From positions 1 through 41,147 of the forward strand of contig CACYTI010000019.1 in NCBI GenBank assembly GCA_902777275.1: 41,147 nucleotides of DNA. Reading direction: 5' to 3'. A program made the position numbers and the translations under genes. This DNA comes from an uncultured Ruminococcus sp. GTDB taxonomy: Bacteria > Bacillota > Clostridia > Oscillospirales > Acutalibacteraceae. The notes beneath the pieces were generated by a model that saw nothing but the letters and a program-made list of their open reading frames with translations, made no database searches and was not told the DNA's origin. This document shows, piece after piece, positions 31,176-39,168 of this stretch; position 1 is the stretch's first letter, and each line of letters starts with the position of its first letter.

Positions 31176-31904
31176 ATGCTGGAATTAAAAAATCTTTCTT
31201 TTTCGGTTGACGACGGAGGCTCTCAAAAGGAGATACTGCACGATCTCAATCTGTCTGTTGACAACGGCAAATTTGTTGTAATCACGGGTCCGAACGGAAG
31301 CGGAAAATCGACGCTTGCGCGGATCATCATGGGCATCGAGAAGCCCACCAAGGGTCAGATCCTTTTCGACGGTCAGGACATCACCGAGCTCGGCATAACA
31401 GAGCGCGCTAAGCGCGGAATAAGCTTTGCCTTTCAGCAGCCCGTCCGCTTCAAAGGAATAAGAGTTATAGATTTGCTTCGCCTTGCTTCGGGCAAGCAGC
31501 TCGGCATAAGCGAGGCCTGCGACTATCTCTCGGAGGTCGGTCTGTGCGCCAGAGACTACATCGACCGCGAGGTCAACTCCTCACTTTCGGGCGGCGAGCT
31601 TAAAAGAATCGAAATCGCGACGCTTCTTGCCCGTCAGACAAAGCTCAGCGTCTTTGACGAGCCCGAGGCGGGAATCGACCTGTGGAGCTTTCAAAATCTC
31701 ATCAGGATTTTTGAAAATATGCGCCGCGAAATCAAGGACAGCTCCATAATTATAATTTCTCACCAGGAGCGCATACTCAACATCGCCGACGAAATCATTC
31801 TTTTAGCCAACGGAACCATAAAGCAGACAGGAGCGGCAGACGAGGTCCTCCCTTCTCTGATAGGAACTACCGCCGCTGTGGACGCCTGCGAAAAGCTGAA
31901 ATAA
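31176..31904 (+). CDS. sufC: Fe-S cluster assembly ATPase SufC
   Basis: Cytosolic ABC-type ATPase that drives the SufB/SufD scaffold. The 242-residue protein has Walker A GPNGSGKS (38-45), the signature SSLSGGELKRIE and the Walker B region SVFDEPEAGIDLW, which in SufC proteins is typically DEP(D/E)(A/S)G. The Q-loop region SFAFQQPVRFKG matches SufC. AGGAG precedes the ATG. The next gene, 12 bases on, encodes the scaffold. No sufS, sufU or second scaffold gene follows. Confidence 0.92.
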   Translation: MLELKNLSFSVDDGGSQKEILHDLNLSVDNGKFVVITGPNGSGKSTLARIIMGIEKPTKGQILFDGQDITELGITERAKRGISFAFQQPVRFKGIRVIDLLRLASGKQLGISEACDYLSEVGLCARDYIDREVNSSLSGGELKRIEIATLLARQTKLSVFDEPEAGIDLWSFQNLIRIFENMRREIKDSSIIIISHQERILNIADEIILLANGTIKQTGAADEVLPSLIGTTAAVDACEKLK

Positions 31905-31916
31905 GGAGATACTGAC

Positions 31917-32849
31917 GTGATAGATTTAAACATTGACAGCATAGGACAAAAAATTCTCGCCGAGGTTGCGGATCTTCACGAGATCCCTTCCGGAGCTTAT
32001 AATTTCCGCGTCAACTCGCAGCTTGCGGGCAGACACACGACCGACAACATTGACATTATGACAAAAGATGGCTTGCCCGGAATAGACATCTTTATCAAGC
32101 CCGGCACAAAAAACGAGAGCGTGCACATTCCCGTAGTTGTGAGCGCGTCGGGCATAAAGGAAACGGTTTACAACGACTTTTTCATCGGAGACGACTGCGA
32201 CGTAGTTATTGTCGCGGGCTGCGGCATTGACAACTGCGGAGAACATGACGCCCAACACGACGGCGTTCACCGCTTTTACATCGGTAAAAATTCTCACATC
32301 AAATACGTTGAAAAACACTACGGCAGCGGCGACGGAAGCGGAAAGCGCATTCTCAACCCTGTCACCGAGGTCTACATGGAAGAAAACAGCTTCATGGAAA
32401 TGGAAATGGAGCAGATAAAGGGCGTTGACTCCACCGAGCGTTCGACTATAGCCGAGCTGAAGGAGGGCGCGAAGTTAGCCGTCAAGGAGCGCCTTATGAC
32501 TCACGGCGTGCAATCGGCCAAAAGCGAATACATGGTTACGCTGAACGGAAGCGGCTCCACCGCCGATGTCGTTTCGCGTTCGGTCGCACGCGACTCGTCA
32601 AGCCAGACCTTTAACGCAAGGATCACCGGCAACGCGCCATGCAGCGGTCACACCGAATGCGACTCGATTATAATGGACAACGGAAAAATCTTAGCTATCC
32701 CCTCGCTTGAAGCAAACGACGTTGACGCAATGCTTTTCCACGAGGCGGCGATTGGCAAAATCGCGGGTGATCAGCTCATCAAGCTTATGAGTCTCGGACT
32801 GACCGAAGCCGAGGCGGAGGAACAGATAATAAGCGGCTTCCTCAGATGA
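31917..32849 (+). CDS. SufB/SufD-family Fe-S cluster scaffold protein (short form)
   Basis: Beta-helix scaffold partner of SufC. At 310 residues it is clearly shorter than standard SufB (about 470) or SufD (about 420). The core is recognisable: CDVVIVAGCGIDNCGEHDAQ, HDGVHRFYIGKNSHIKYVEK, then ERSTIAELKEGAKLAVKERL and the C-terminal CSGHTECDSIIMDNGKILAI with EAAIGKIAGDQLIKLMSLGL, where the His/Glu positions are those of SufB/D proteins. Several cysteines and histidines in the CGIDNCGEHDAQH stretch could bind iron. The start is GTG, eight bases after AAGGAG. It is the only scaffold gene here, fitting a minimal two-component SUF system. Confidence 0.85.
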   Translation: MIDLNIDSIGQKILAEVADLHEIPSGAYNFRVNSQLAGRHTTDNIDIMTKDGLPGIDIFIKPGTKNESVHIPVVVSASGIKETVYNDFFIGDDCDVVIVAGCGIDNCGEHDAQHDGVHRFYIGKNSHIKYVEKHYGSGDGSGKRILNPVTEVYMEENSFMEMEMEQIKGVDSTERSTIAELKEGAKLAVKERLMTHGVQSAKSEYMVTLNGSGSTADVVSRSVARDSSSQTFNARITGNAPCSGHTECDSIIMDNGKILAIPSLEANDVDAMLFHEAAIGKIAGDQLIKLMSLGLTEAEAEEQIISGFLR

Positions 32850-32967
32850 TTAATGTGGAGTTTGGAGTTTGGAATTAAGGGGCGCAAAGCGCCGGATTTG
32901 TAATGCTGTGAGTTGTGGCGGATACCTTGCGCGCCTGTCGGATAAATATGCCGCTAACCTTGGGCGT

Positions 32968-33084
32968 GTAGGGACAGGGCTTGCCCCTGTCCGCGGGCGC
33001 TGAACAAAACGTTGTGTTCCAATCAACAAACGGACGGAAATCAAACGTCGGTGCGAAGGAGCCCGCAAGGGTTTCTGCCCCCTA
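32968..33084. repeat. Dispersed palindromic repeat, element C
   Basis: It starts GTAGGG, followed by a perfect GGACAGGGG/CCCCTGTCC-type palindrome at the left end, then the same 60-base core as elements A and B (GCGCTGAACAAAACGTTGTG). Its right end has diverged and stops near CCCCCTA. Before it, 32879-32895 has a GGCGC-AAA-GCGCC hairpin that is not followed by T. After it, 33085-33240 shows only a stretch resembling 275-345. This accounts for the 468-base gap after sufB. Confidence 0.75.
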
Positions 33085-33241
33085 ATAGGGGGATAGAGGG
33101 GGTCTGGGCTTAAGCCGTACCTCCACTACAAACCCAAGAAAATGAACATATTAATCAACATTAAGCATCCTAAAACGCGTGAACAAAACCCATAAACAAA
33201 TCAACGGAAAGAAGCGCGGATTGCCCCGTCGTGGCAACGAC

Positions 33242-33298
33242 AAAAGTCCTGTTCAAAACCCACTCGGAATTATGAACAGGACTTTTTTATTTTTTGTT
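33242..33298 (+). terminator. Strong terminator between the suf operon and the sugar transporter operon
   Basis: AAAAGTCCTGTTC and GAACAGGACTTTT form a 13-pair stem with a 19-base loop. The T run is long on the plus strand (TTTTTTATTTTTT) and short on the minus strand, so it best suits the plus strand but may act on both. Confidence 0.85.
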
Positions 33299-33317
33299 TT
33301 TATTCCAATAATGAAAT

Positions 33318-34181
33318 TTAGCCTTTGACAGCGCCTGCGGCAACGCCCTTGATGATGTATTTCTGGCAAACCAGATAGAATACAATAACTGGTACTATAG
33401 ACAGGAAAATCATAGCCATCATCGCGCCGAGGTTCATTTGACCGTAGCTGCCTGTCGTCGTAAGCTGAATGTGCATCGGAATATTGCGGTACTTGGCAAG
33501 ATCGAGCACGAGCGACGGCAAAAGGTAGTCGTTCCATACCCACATGATTTCTAGAATACCAACCGAAATCAGGGTGGGCTTTAACATTGGGAACACAACG
33601 AAAAAGTAGGTTTTCAGCGGACCGCAACCATCAATATACGCCGCTTCTTCTATCTCGATCGGAATAGATTTTGCAAAGCCGACGAACATAAAGATAGCCA
33701 GTCCTGCGCCGAATCCCAAATATACAACCGGAATCGTCCACGGGGTGTTCAGCTTGAGCGTATCGGCAGTCTTGGACAGTGTAAACTGCACCATCTGGAA
33801 CGGCACGACCATCGAGAAAACACACAAATAGTAGAATATTTTGCAGAAAATGCTGTTGACGCGCGCTACATACCACGCCGCCATTGAGCAGAACAGCAAA
33901 ATCAAAAAGGCTGACAGCACTGTAATGATAACGTTAAACATGACCGCTTTCCAGAACGGGAATGAACCTGCCGTCAGACCTGTAACGTAGTTTTCAAAGC
34001 CGACAAAGGATTCGCTGTTCGGAAGAGCGAACAGATTGGACTTGACCGCTCCGGCATCCTTGAAAGTGTTGATAATAATGGTAACTATCGGCAAAACGTA
34101 GATAACACATATAATCGCGAGAATAATAGACATCACGGTTTTGCGTGTTTTTTCCTGTTTCAAAGATTTCTGTTTACCCAT
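33318..34181 (-). CDS. Carbohydrate ABC transporter permease (MalG/MsmG type)
   Basis: Inner-membrane channel subunit of a sugar importer. The 287-residue protein has about six membrane segments and the EAA loop EIEEAAYIDGCGPLKTYFFV, which contacts the ATPase. GGAGG lies ten bases before the ATG. Its start overlaps the stop of the preceding permease (TAATG), so the two are translationally coupled. It is the last gene of the operon. The cognate ATPase is not encoded here; in Firmicutes one shared MsmK-type ATPase often serves several such importers. Confidence 0.93.
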   Translation of the reverse strand: MGKQKSLKQEKTRKTVMSIILAIICVIYVLPIVTIIINTFKDAGAVKSNLFALPNSESFVGFENYVTGLTAGSFPFWKAVMFNVIITVLSAFLILLFCSMAAWYVARVNSIFCKIFYYLCVFSMVVPFQMVQFTLSKTADTLKLNTPWTIPVVYLGFGAGLAIFMFVGFAKSIPIEIEEAAYIDGCGPLKTYFFVVFPMLKPTLISVGILEIMWVWNDYLLPSLVLDLAKYRNIPMHIQLTTTGSYGQMNLGAMMAMIFLSIVPVIVFYLVCQKYIIKGVAAGAVKG

Positions 34182-35119
34182 TACTGCTGCACCTCCTTCT
34201 TTCTGGTCGAAACAAGCTGGAGAATACCCAAGGTCGCAACTAAGATAAAGAACACGACCGCCTTAGCCTGCGCCATACCGCGCGTCGCCATATTCGAGTA
34301 ACCGTTAGAAATGTTCAGCGCGAGCATTTCGGTAAGACGTGCAGGCTTGCCGCCTGTAAGCGAAAGGTTTTGGTCATACAGCTTAAAGCTGTTGGTAAGA
34401 GTAAGGAACGTGCAAATAGTGATAGATGGCATAATATTGGGAATGATGACCTTGAAGAGCGTCTGCGTCTTGGTAGCGCCGTCGATTTTTGCCGCTTCAA
34501 GCATATCGTCGGGAACCGCCTGAAGTCCGGCGATATAAATTATCATCATATAACCTGCCTGCTGCCAGAGCAACAGGATAATAAGGCCCCAGAAGCCGTA
34601 GGTGGCGTTGTCAACAAGGTTTTGCGTTGTCCACAAATCCAGCAAGCCGTCAAAAATCATCGACCAGAGATAACCAAGTACGATGCCGCCGATGAGGTTC
34701 GGCATGAAGAATATAGTACGGAACAAGTTAGAGCCTTTTACACCCTGAGTAAGCGCGTAGGCGATCGAGAAAGCCAACAGGTTGATCAGCACCACGCTGA
34801 CAACGGCAAACAGCGCGGTAAACCAAAATGCGTGGAAGAAGGTTTCGTCCGAAAACGCCTTGACGTAGTTTTCAATGCCCTTGAGATGCGCGTCGGAAAT
34901 AACGCTGAACTTACCGCAGAAGGACAGATAAATACCCTGTCCGAACGGCCAGAGAAAGCCTATAATAAACGATACGAAAACGGGTCCGATGAACAGCCAC
35001 GCCCACTTGCGCATGGAACGCTTGGTCATGGAGCTGTGACCTGTTTTGAACGACGCTTTCCGTTTTTTTGCCGCGGGCTTTTTCGCAGCATCGGTTGCTG
35101 TCGTTGATGCCTGAATCAT
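34181..35119 (-). CDS. Carbohydrate ABC transporter permease (MalF/MsmF type)
   Basis: Second channel subunit. The 312-residue protein has a Lys/Ala-rich cytoplasmic N-terminus (about 1-45), then about six membrane segments, and the EAA loop MLEAAKIDGATKTQTLFKVI. I start at MIQASTT, six bases after GGAGG; an upstream in-frame start at 35161 would run through the hairpin region. It follows the solute-binding protein gene after a 97-base gap that holds a strong GC hairpin. Confidence 0.93.
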   Translation of the reverse strand: MIQASTTATDAAKKPAAKKRKASFKTGHSSMTKRSMRKWAWLFIGPVFVSFIIGFLWPFGQGIYLSFCGKFSVISDAHLKGIENYVKAFSDETFFHAFWFTALFAVVSVVLINLLAFSIAYALTQGVKGSNLFRTIFFMPNLIGGIVLGYLWSMIFDGLLDLWTTQNLVDNATYGFWGLIILLLWQQAGYMMIIYIAGLQAVPDDMLEAAKIDGATKTQTLFKVIIPNIMPSITICTFLTLTNSFKLYDQNLSLTGGKPARLTEMLALNISNGYSNMATRGMAQAKAVVFFILVATLGILQLVSTRKKEVQQ

Positions 35120-35134
35120 CTTATACCTCCTTTT

Positions 35135-35197
35135 CACGGCAAATGCCGTGCGTAAAATCAACTATAGAACAAGGGGCAGGCGAACGCCGCCCGCCCC
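35135..35197 (-). other. Intercistronic hairpins between binding-protein and permease genes
   Basis: GGGGC-GGGCG/CGCC-GCCCC (35173-35197) is a strong GC hairpin without a T run, and CACGGCA/TGCCGTG (35135-35150) a small one just before the permease ribosome binding site. Such hairpins in maltose-type operons commonly protect the upstream mRNA so that the binding protein is made in excess; that role is inferred. Confidence 0.6.
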
Positions 35198-35216
35198 GGA
35201 GGATAGTACAAAATTA

Positions 35217-36551
35217 TTACTCTTGAATTGCCTTATACTGCTTTGCCCAGCCGTCTACGAAAGCTTCTTTAACCTTCGCCCAGTTGGCGTCGCTCTGATC
35301 GGCATTGTAAGCGTTAAGCGCGGAAACGAGGTCTTTACGATACTCGTCAACGTTGGGCTGGAAGTTGGTAGCCCAATCCATTACATAGCAGCCATCCTTA
35401 GTGTAAGCTTCAGCGTTGTTGAGGAAGCCGTTTGTGGACTGTGCAGCGTTCTTGTAAGGCATAACGCCGAGCTGCTCAACCATCGTCTTAGAAGCATCGG
35501 TGTCGGATACGAGCCATACCATAAAGTCGATCGTAGCCTGCTGATCTTCCTTGGAAACCTTGGAGTTAACAGCCCAGCAGTTCTCTGTGCCGCAGTTCAA
35601 GCCGGCTTTCTCTTCGCCTTCAACACCGCAGTAGTAGGGGATCATAACCGCATTCGGAACCTTTTCGGAAACCGCAGCGAACTCCCAAGAGCCGTTTACA
35701 AAGAAAGCAGCTTTGCCGTTGATGAACTCTTCCTCAGCATTGTGACCGCCTGCGGAAAGGTCGGCGGGAGCTGTAAGAGAGTTGTTGATGCAGAGGTCAT
35801 ACAGATTCTTGTAGTTGGGGAGAAACTCGCCTGTGATAGTTGCGGGGCACTCTGTCCATGTTTTACCTGCGGCCTTTTCCTCGTAGAAATATTCGAGGTT
35901 AGCCATATGACCGGTGAAGCGCCATGATGAGCTGTCGTCCATGTCGCTTGATGAGAACGCGTCAAAGCCTAATTCGCCGGCTTTCTTGTGGATATCCTCG
36001 GCAACGGTCTTCAAACCGGCAAAGTTTTTGATTTCTTCCATCTTGTGACCCGCCTTCTCAACGAGGGTGGGGTTGGCGATGATGCCGTAGCACTCGTAGC
36101 AGTAACCAATGGAAACCAGCTTGCCGTCAGCGTCCTTAAGGTTGTATGCGTCGGTGTTCAGTTCCTTGGCAATAGCTGTGTCGGTCAGATCAAGAGCAAA
36201 ATCGCCCCAATCCTTTACGCCCTGCTGGTTGCCGATAACAAACAATGTGGGAGGATTGGACTTGTCCATCTCAGCGGTAAGAGTTGTGATGTAAGTACCG
36301 GAAGCAGCGGTAACTACCTTAACCTCTACACCCTTTGCTTCCTTATACTTCTTAGCAAGAGACTGGAGAGTTTCGTCGATTTCGGGCTTAAAGTTGAGCC
36401 AGTATACCGAACCCTTCGCGCCGTCGGCTGAGCCCGATTCGGATTTGGAGCCGCTGCTGCTGTTGCTGCCGCCGCAGCCTGCAAGCGCTGTGCCTGCCAT
36501 CATAGCCGCAATCGCAATCGCCGCTACTCTTTTGAGATGAGTTTTTTTCAC
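35217..36551 (-). CDS. Sugar ABC transporter substrate-binding lipoprotein
   Basis: Extracellular receptor that captures a carbohydrate and delivers it to the permeases. The 444-residue protein has a lipobox LAGC (Cys26), a Ser/Gly linker, and a family-1 solute-binding fold (VYWLNFKPE..., GVEVKVVTAASGTY, INGKAAFFVNGSWEF). I start it at GTG with AAAGGTG upstream; the GTG three codons earlier lies inside that binding site. It is strongly similar along its whole length to the protein at 36974-38287. First gene of the importer operon. The sugar cannot be named from the sequence. Confidence 0.93.
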   Translation of the reverse strand: MKKTHLKRVAAIAIAAMMAGTALAGCGGSNSSSGSKSESGSADGAKGSVYWLNFKPEIDETLQSLAKKYKEAKGVEVKVVTAASGTYITTLTAEMDKSNPPTLFVIGNQQGVKDWGDFALDLTDTAIAKELNTDAYNLKDADGKLVSIGYCYECYGIIANPTLVEKAGHKMEEIKNFAGLKTVAEDIHKKAGELGFDAFSSSDMDDSSSWRFTGHMANLEYFYEEKAAGKTWTECPATITGEFLPNYKNLYDLCINNSLTAPADLSAGGHNAEEEFINGKAAFFVNGSWEFAAVSEKVPNAVMIPYYCGVEGEEKAGLNCGTENCWAVNSKVSKEDQQATIDFMVWLVSDTDASKTMVEQLGVMPYKNAAQSTNGFLNNAEAYTKDGCYVMDWATNFQPNVDEYRKDLVSALNAYNADQSDANWAKVKEAFVDGWAKQYKAIQE

Positions 36552-36575
36552 GTATATCACCTTTTCTAAATTATT

Positions 36576-36597
36576 TATCCGTATTACGCAACGGATA
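36576..36597 (-). promoter_or_regulatory. Inverted repeat in the leader of the sugar-binding protein gene
   Basis: TATCCGT and ACGGATA flank eight bases, about 30 bases after the predicted transcription start. It can form an RNA hairpin or serve as an operator. Confidence 0.45.
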
Positions 36598-36632
36598 TCT
36601 GCGGGGGAGATAATCCCTTCTCCTTGTCTTTA

Positions 36633-36661
36633 ATAATATCATTAAAAAAGATAAAATGCAA
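36633..36661 (-). promoter_or_regulatory. Promoter of the sugar importer operon
   Basis: On the minus strand TTGCAT (36656-36661) and TATTAT (36633-36638) are 17 bases apart. The rest of the 420-base gap (36662-36856) is very AT rich; apart from a TTAC-N6-GTAA palindrome at 36722-36735 nothing clear was seen. Confidence 0.6.
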
Positions 36662-36856
36662 GAGTATTTTTGTAGAAATTGCCGTAAAAAAATACAAGAT
36701 TTATTATTGCGCGGGAAATAGTTACATTTTTGTAATTTATTGTTTTTTTAAGCGTATTTATTGCGTATTAATTGTAAAAAAATGGTAAAAATTGTTTATT
36801 TTATTACAGTACCGGATTGAGCTTTATTTTAACTTTGTTTCTTTTCAGAAAGATTT

Positions 36857-36896
36857 GAAAAAAATAAACCGGCTCTTTTTTTCGAGTCGGTTTTTT
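36857..36896 (-). terminator. Terminator of the second sugar-binding protein gene
   Basis: On the minus strand AAACCGACTC and GAGCCGGTTT pair with one mismatch around a loop of A, followed by TATTTTTTT. Plus-strand T are also present. Confidence 0.8.
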
Positions 36897-36973
36897 AAAG
36901 TTTTTATTTAGCGCATCGGGAGTCGGAAGCACAGCGCTACTTTAGCACACTTTCCGCGTTCCGGATCTCACAT

Positions 36974-38287
36974 TTACTTATTGATAAGCTTATACTGCAC
37001 AGCCCAGTTGTCAACAAACGACTTTTTGACCTCCGCCCAATTTGCATCGGTCTGTTCCTTGGTGTAGACGTTAAGGTCAGAAATCAAATCCGGACGATAC
37101 GCGTCAACATTCGGCTGGAACGCAAACGCCCAGTTCATCCTGTAGTAACCGTCCGCGTCATAGTCGGCGGCGTTTTTGATAAAGCCATTGGTCGAAGCCG
37201 CCGCTTTCTTGTAGGGCATTATTCCGAGCTGCTCGACCATGACCTTTGAAGCCTCGGCGTCGGATACAAGCCACAGCATAAAGTCGATGGTTGCTTTCTG
37301 ACTTTCCTTTGAGACCTTTGAGTTTACAGCCCAGTAGTTTTCCGTTCCGCAGCTTAGCCCCACTTTTTCCTCGCCCTTCATTCCGCAGTAGCAGGGAATC
37401 AAAACAGCGCTGGGGATCTCCTTTGAGATTTCGGCGTAGTCCCATGAGCCTGTAAGGAAGAACGTGCTCTTGCCCGAGATAAACGACATCGACGGATCGT
37501 GTCCTCCCTCGGAGAGCTCCTTCGGGTCGGTCGCGCTGTTATTTATCGCGAGATCAAAGATATTTTTGTAGTTGGGGAGAAATTCACCCGTGATAGACGG
37601 CGGGCACTCGGTCCACATCTTGCCGGCGGCTTTTTCCTCGTAGTAATATTCAATATTAGCCAAATGAGCCGTTATCCGCCATGAGTTCTCTTTATCCAGA
37701 TCCGCGGCTGAAAACGCGTCAAAGCCAAGCTTGGAAGCCCTTTTGTGAATGTCCTCCGCCACATTTTTCAAGCCCTCGAAATTATTGATCTCGTCCATTG
37801 TATGACCTGCGGCGGTAACGTTGGCAGGGTTTACGGCAATGCCGAAGCACTCATAGCAGTAGGCGATCGCGGCAAGCTTTCCGTCGGAGGTAATCAGATT
37901 GTACTCGTCCGTCGTAAGCTCTTCGGCTATTGCCGTATCCTTCAGGTCAAGAGCGTAGCTGCCCCATTCCTTAACACCCTGCTGATTATTCAGAACAAAC
38001 AATGTCGGCGGGTTCGGCAAATTCATTTCAGCCTTTAGAGCTTCACTGTAGGTGCCCTCGGAGGCTGTGACCACCTTGACCTCCACACCTTTTGATTCGC
38101 GGTATTTGGACGCGAGGTTACGGATAAATCCGTCAAGCTCGGGCTTGTAGTTAAGCCAGTATACCGAGCCTTTATTATCGTCTGAGGCTTCGGAAGAGGC
38201 TTTGCCGCTGCAGCCCGCAATAGCGGCAATAACCATTATAGCGGCAAGCAAAAACGCCGCTGTTCTTTTATGATTATTCTTTTTCAC
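36974..38287 (-). CDS. Second, paralogous sugar ABC transporter substrate-binding lipoprotein
   Basis: A 437-residue paralogue of the binding protein at 35217-36551, aligning end to end with few gaps (for example VYWLNYKPELD, GVEVKVVTASEGTY, NNQQGVKEWG, EEKAAGKMWTECPPSITGEF). Lipobox IAGC with Cys26. GTG start, six bases after GGGAG. It has its own promoter, leader hairpin and terminator and no permease genes of its own, so it probably feeds the permeases next door with a different sugar or under different conditions. The tandem arrangement indicates local duplication followed by divergence. Confidence 0.92.
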   Translation of the reverse strand: MKKNNHKRTAAFLLAAIMVIAAIAGCSGKASSEASDDNKGSVYWLNYKPELDGFIRNLASKYRESKGVEVKVVTASEGTYSEALKAEMNLPNPPTLFVLNNQQGVKEWGSYALDLKDTAIAEELTTDEYNLITSDGKLAAIAYCYECFGIAVNPANVTAAGHTMDEINNFEGLKNVAEDIHKRASKLGFDAFSAADLDKENSWRITAHLANIEYYYEEKAAGKMWTECPPSITGEFLPNYKNIFDLAINNSATDPKELSEGGHDPSMSFISGKSTFFLTGSWDYAEISKEIPSAVLIPCYCGMKGEEKVGLSCGTENYWAVNSKVSKESQKATIDFMLWLVSDAEASKVMVEQLGIMPYKKAAASTNGFIKNAADYDADGYYRMNWAFAFQPNVDAYRPDLISDLNVYTKEQTDANWAEVKKSFVDNWAVQYKLINK

Positions 38288-38339
38288 GTTGATCTCCCTT
38301 TTCAAAACAATAGATCCGCGTCGGGTCATATCCCTGCAC

Positions 38340-38381
38340 AAAATACCGGAAACACCGCACTTATGCGCGACCGGGTATTTT
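38340..38381 (-). promoter_or_regulatory. Leader hairpin of the second sugar-binding protein gene
   Basis: AAAATACC and GGTATTTT form the base of a hairpin that also contains a smaller CGCGCA/TGCG stem. It begins about ten bases after the predicted transcription start and ends in TTTTG, so it could attenuate or stabilise the mRNA. Confidence 0.45.
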
Positions 38382-38396
38382 TAGAGGCTTTCTTAA

Positions 38397-38425
38397 ATAA
38401 TAACATCAAAAATAACAAATATCAA
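38397..38425 (-). promoter_or_regulatory. Promoter of the second sugar-binding protein gene
   Basis: On the minus strand TTGATA (38420-38425) and TATTAT (38397-38402) are 17 bases apart. The -10 is the same as in the first binding-protein promoter. Confidence 0.65.
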
Positions 38426-38520
38426 TAGTAATTTTTCGACTTTTTGATCCGTGCGCCTGCTTCCTGAAAAGAAAAAGCATGGAAAATTATTTTTTTTATG
38501 TACCATTTTCGGCGGATTTA

Positions 38521-38529
38521 TGTTATAAT
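38521..38529 (+). promoter_or_regulatory. Extended -10 promoter of the gene at 38569
   Basis: TGTTATAAT is an extended -10, 39 bases before the ATG; no good -35 is present. Confidence 0.5.
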
Positions 38530-38568
38530 TAAACGGGTAATAAAAATATTTCTCAGGAGGAATAATTA

Positions 38569-38961
38569 ATGAAAACAGTGTACGATTTTTTGAAGGAAGC
38601 TCAGGTTTACTATCTTGCAACGGTTGATGGAGATCAGCCCCGCGTAAGACCGTTCGGCACCGTCGATATCTTCGAGGGCAGGCTCTACATTCAGACAGGA
38701 AAATCAAAGGAAGTTTCCCGTCAGCTCCAAGCCAACCCGAAGGCAGAGCTATGCGCTTTCTGCAACGGAAAATGGCTCAGAGTATCGGGCACGCTTGTGC
38801 GCGACGACAGACGCGAGGCAAAGGCTCATATGCTCGACAACTATCCCGAGCTTAAAGCGATGTACGACGCGGACGACGACAACACCGAGGTACTCTATTT
38901 CAAAGACGCCGAAGCGACATTTTCATCCTTCACCGAGCCACCGAAAACGGTTAAGTTTTGA
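38569..38961 (+). CDS. Pyridoxamine 5'-phosphate oxidase-fold flavin-binding protein
   Basis: Small split-barrel protein of 130 residues that probably binds FMN or another flavin. Typical features are the start VYDFLKEAQVYYLATVDGDQ, PRVRPFGTVDIFEGRLYIQT, KSKEVSRQLQANPKAELCAF and WLRVSGTLVRDD. AGGAGG precedes the ATG by eight bases. It has its own promoter and terminator. It is related in fold to the protein at 30472-30942 but belongs to a different, shorter subfamily. No substrate can be named. Confidence 0.88.
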   Translation: MKTVYDFLKEAQVYYLATVDGDQPRVRPFGTVDIFEGRLYIQTGKSKEVSRQLQANPKAELCAFCNGKWLRVSGTLVRDDRREAKAHMLDNYPELKAMYDADDDNTEVLYFKDAEATFSSFTEPPKTVKF

Positions 38962-39005
38962 GACAACGCGAGAGTATCCACAGCTTATAATAATTCGACA
39001 CAACA

Positions 39006-39047
39006 AAAAACAGGGACGCGCTTTTCCGGCACGCTCCCTGTTTTTTT
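39006..39047 (+). terminator. Terminator after the flavin-binding protein gene
   Basis: ACAGGGA-GCG pairs with the CGC-TCCCTGT side around a short loop, followed by seven T; a run of A on the left lets it act on the minus strand too, after ugd and the XRE remnant. Confidence 0.85.
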
Positions 39048-39050
39048 GTT

Positions 39051-39150
39051 CTATTTATAAGGCTTTTCGTTATCGGTCAGCCCCGCGATGTAATCTATTG
39101 AAACATCATAAAACTTCGCGTAAATCTCTCAGACGTCTGTAGTAAGGCAT
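39051..39150 (-). pseudogene. Internally deleted XRE-family HTH regulator remnant
   Basis: On the minus strand an ATG at 39150 reads MPYYRRLRDLRE, the usual beginning of a family of small XRE regulators. In another frame the same short stretch ends YDVSIDYIAGLTDNEKPYK followed by a stop at 39051, the usual end of the same family. The helix-turn-helix middle (about 40 residues) is missing and the two halves are joined out of frame near 39112-39121. Weak ribosome binding site AAGTGA. It lies 18 bases downstream of ugd. Not functional as a DNA-binding protein. Confidence 0.75.
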
Positions 39151-39168
39151 AGACATCACTTGATAGTA

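Noticed and set aside
36552-36973. A hidden ABC ATPase or regulator gene beside the sugar importer
   Set aside because: The gap is AT rich with stops in all frames; it holds only promoter, palindromes and a terminator.
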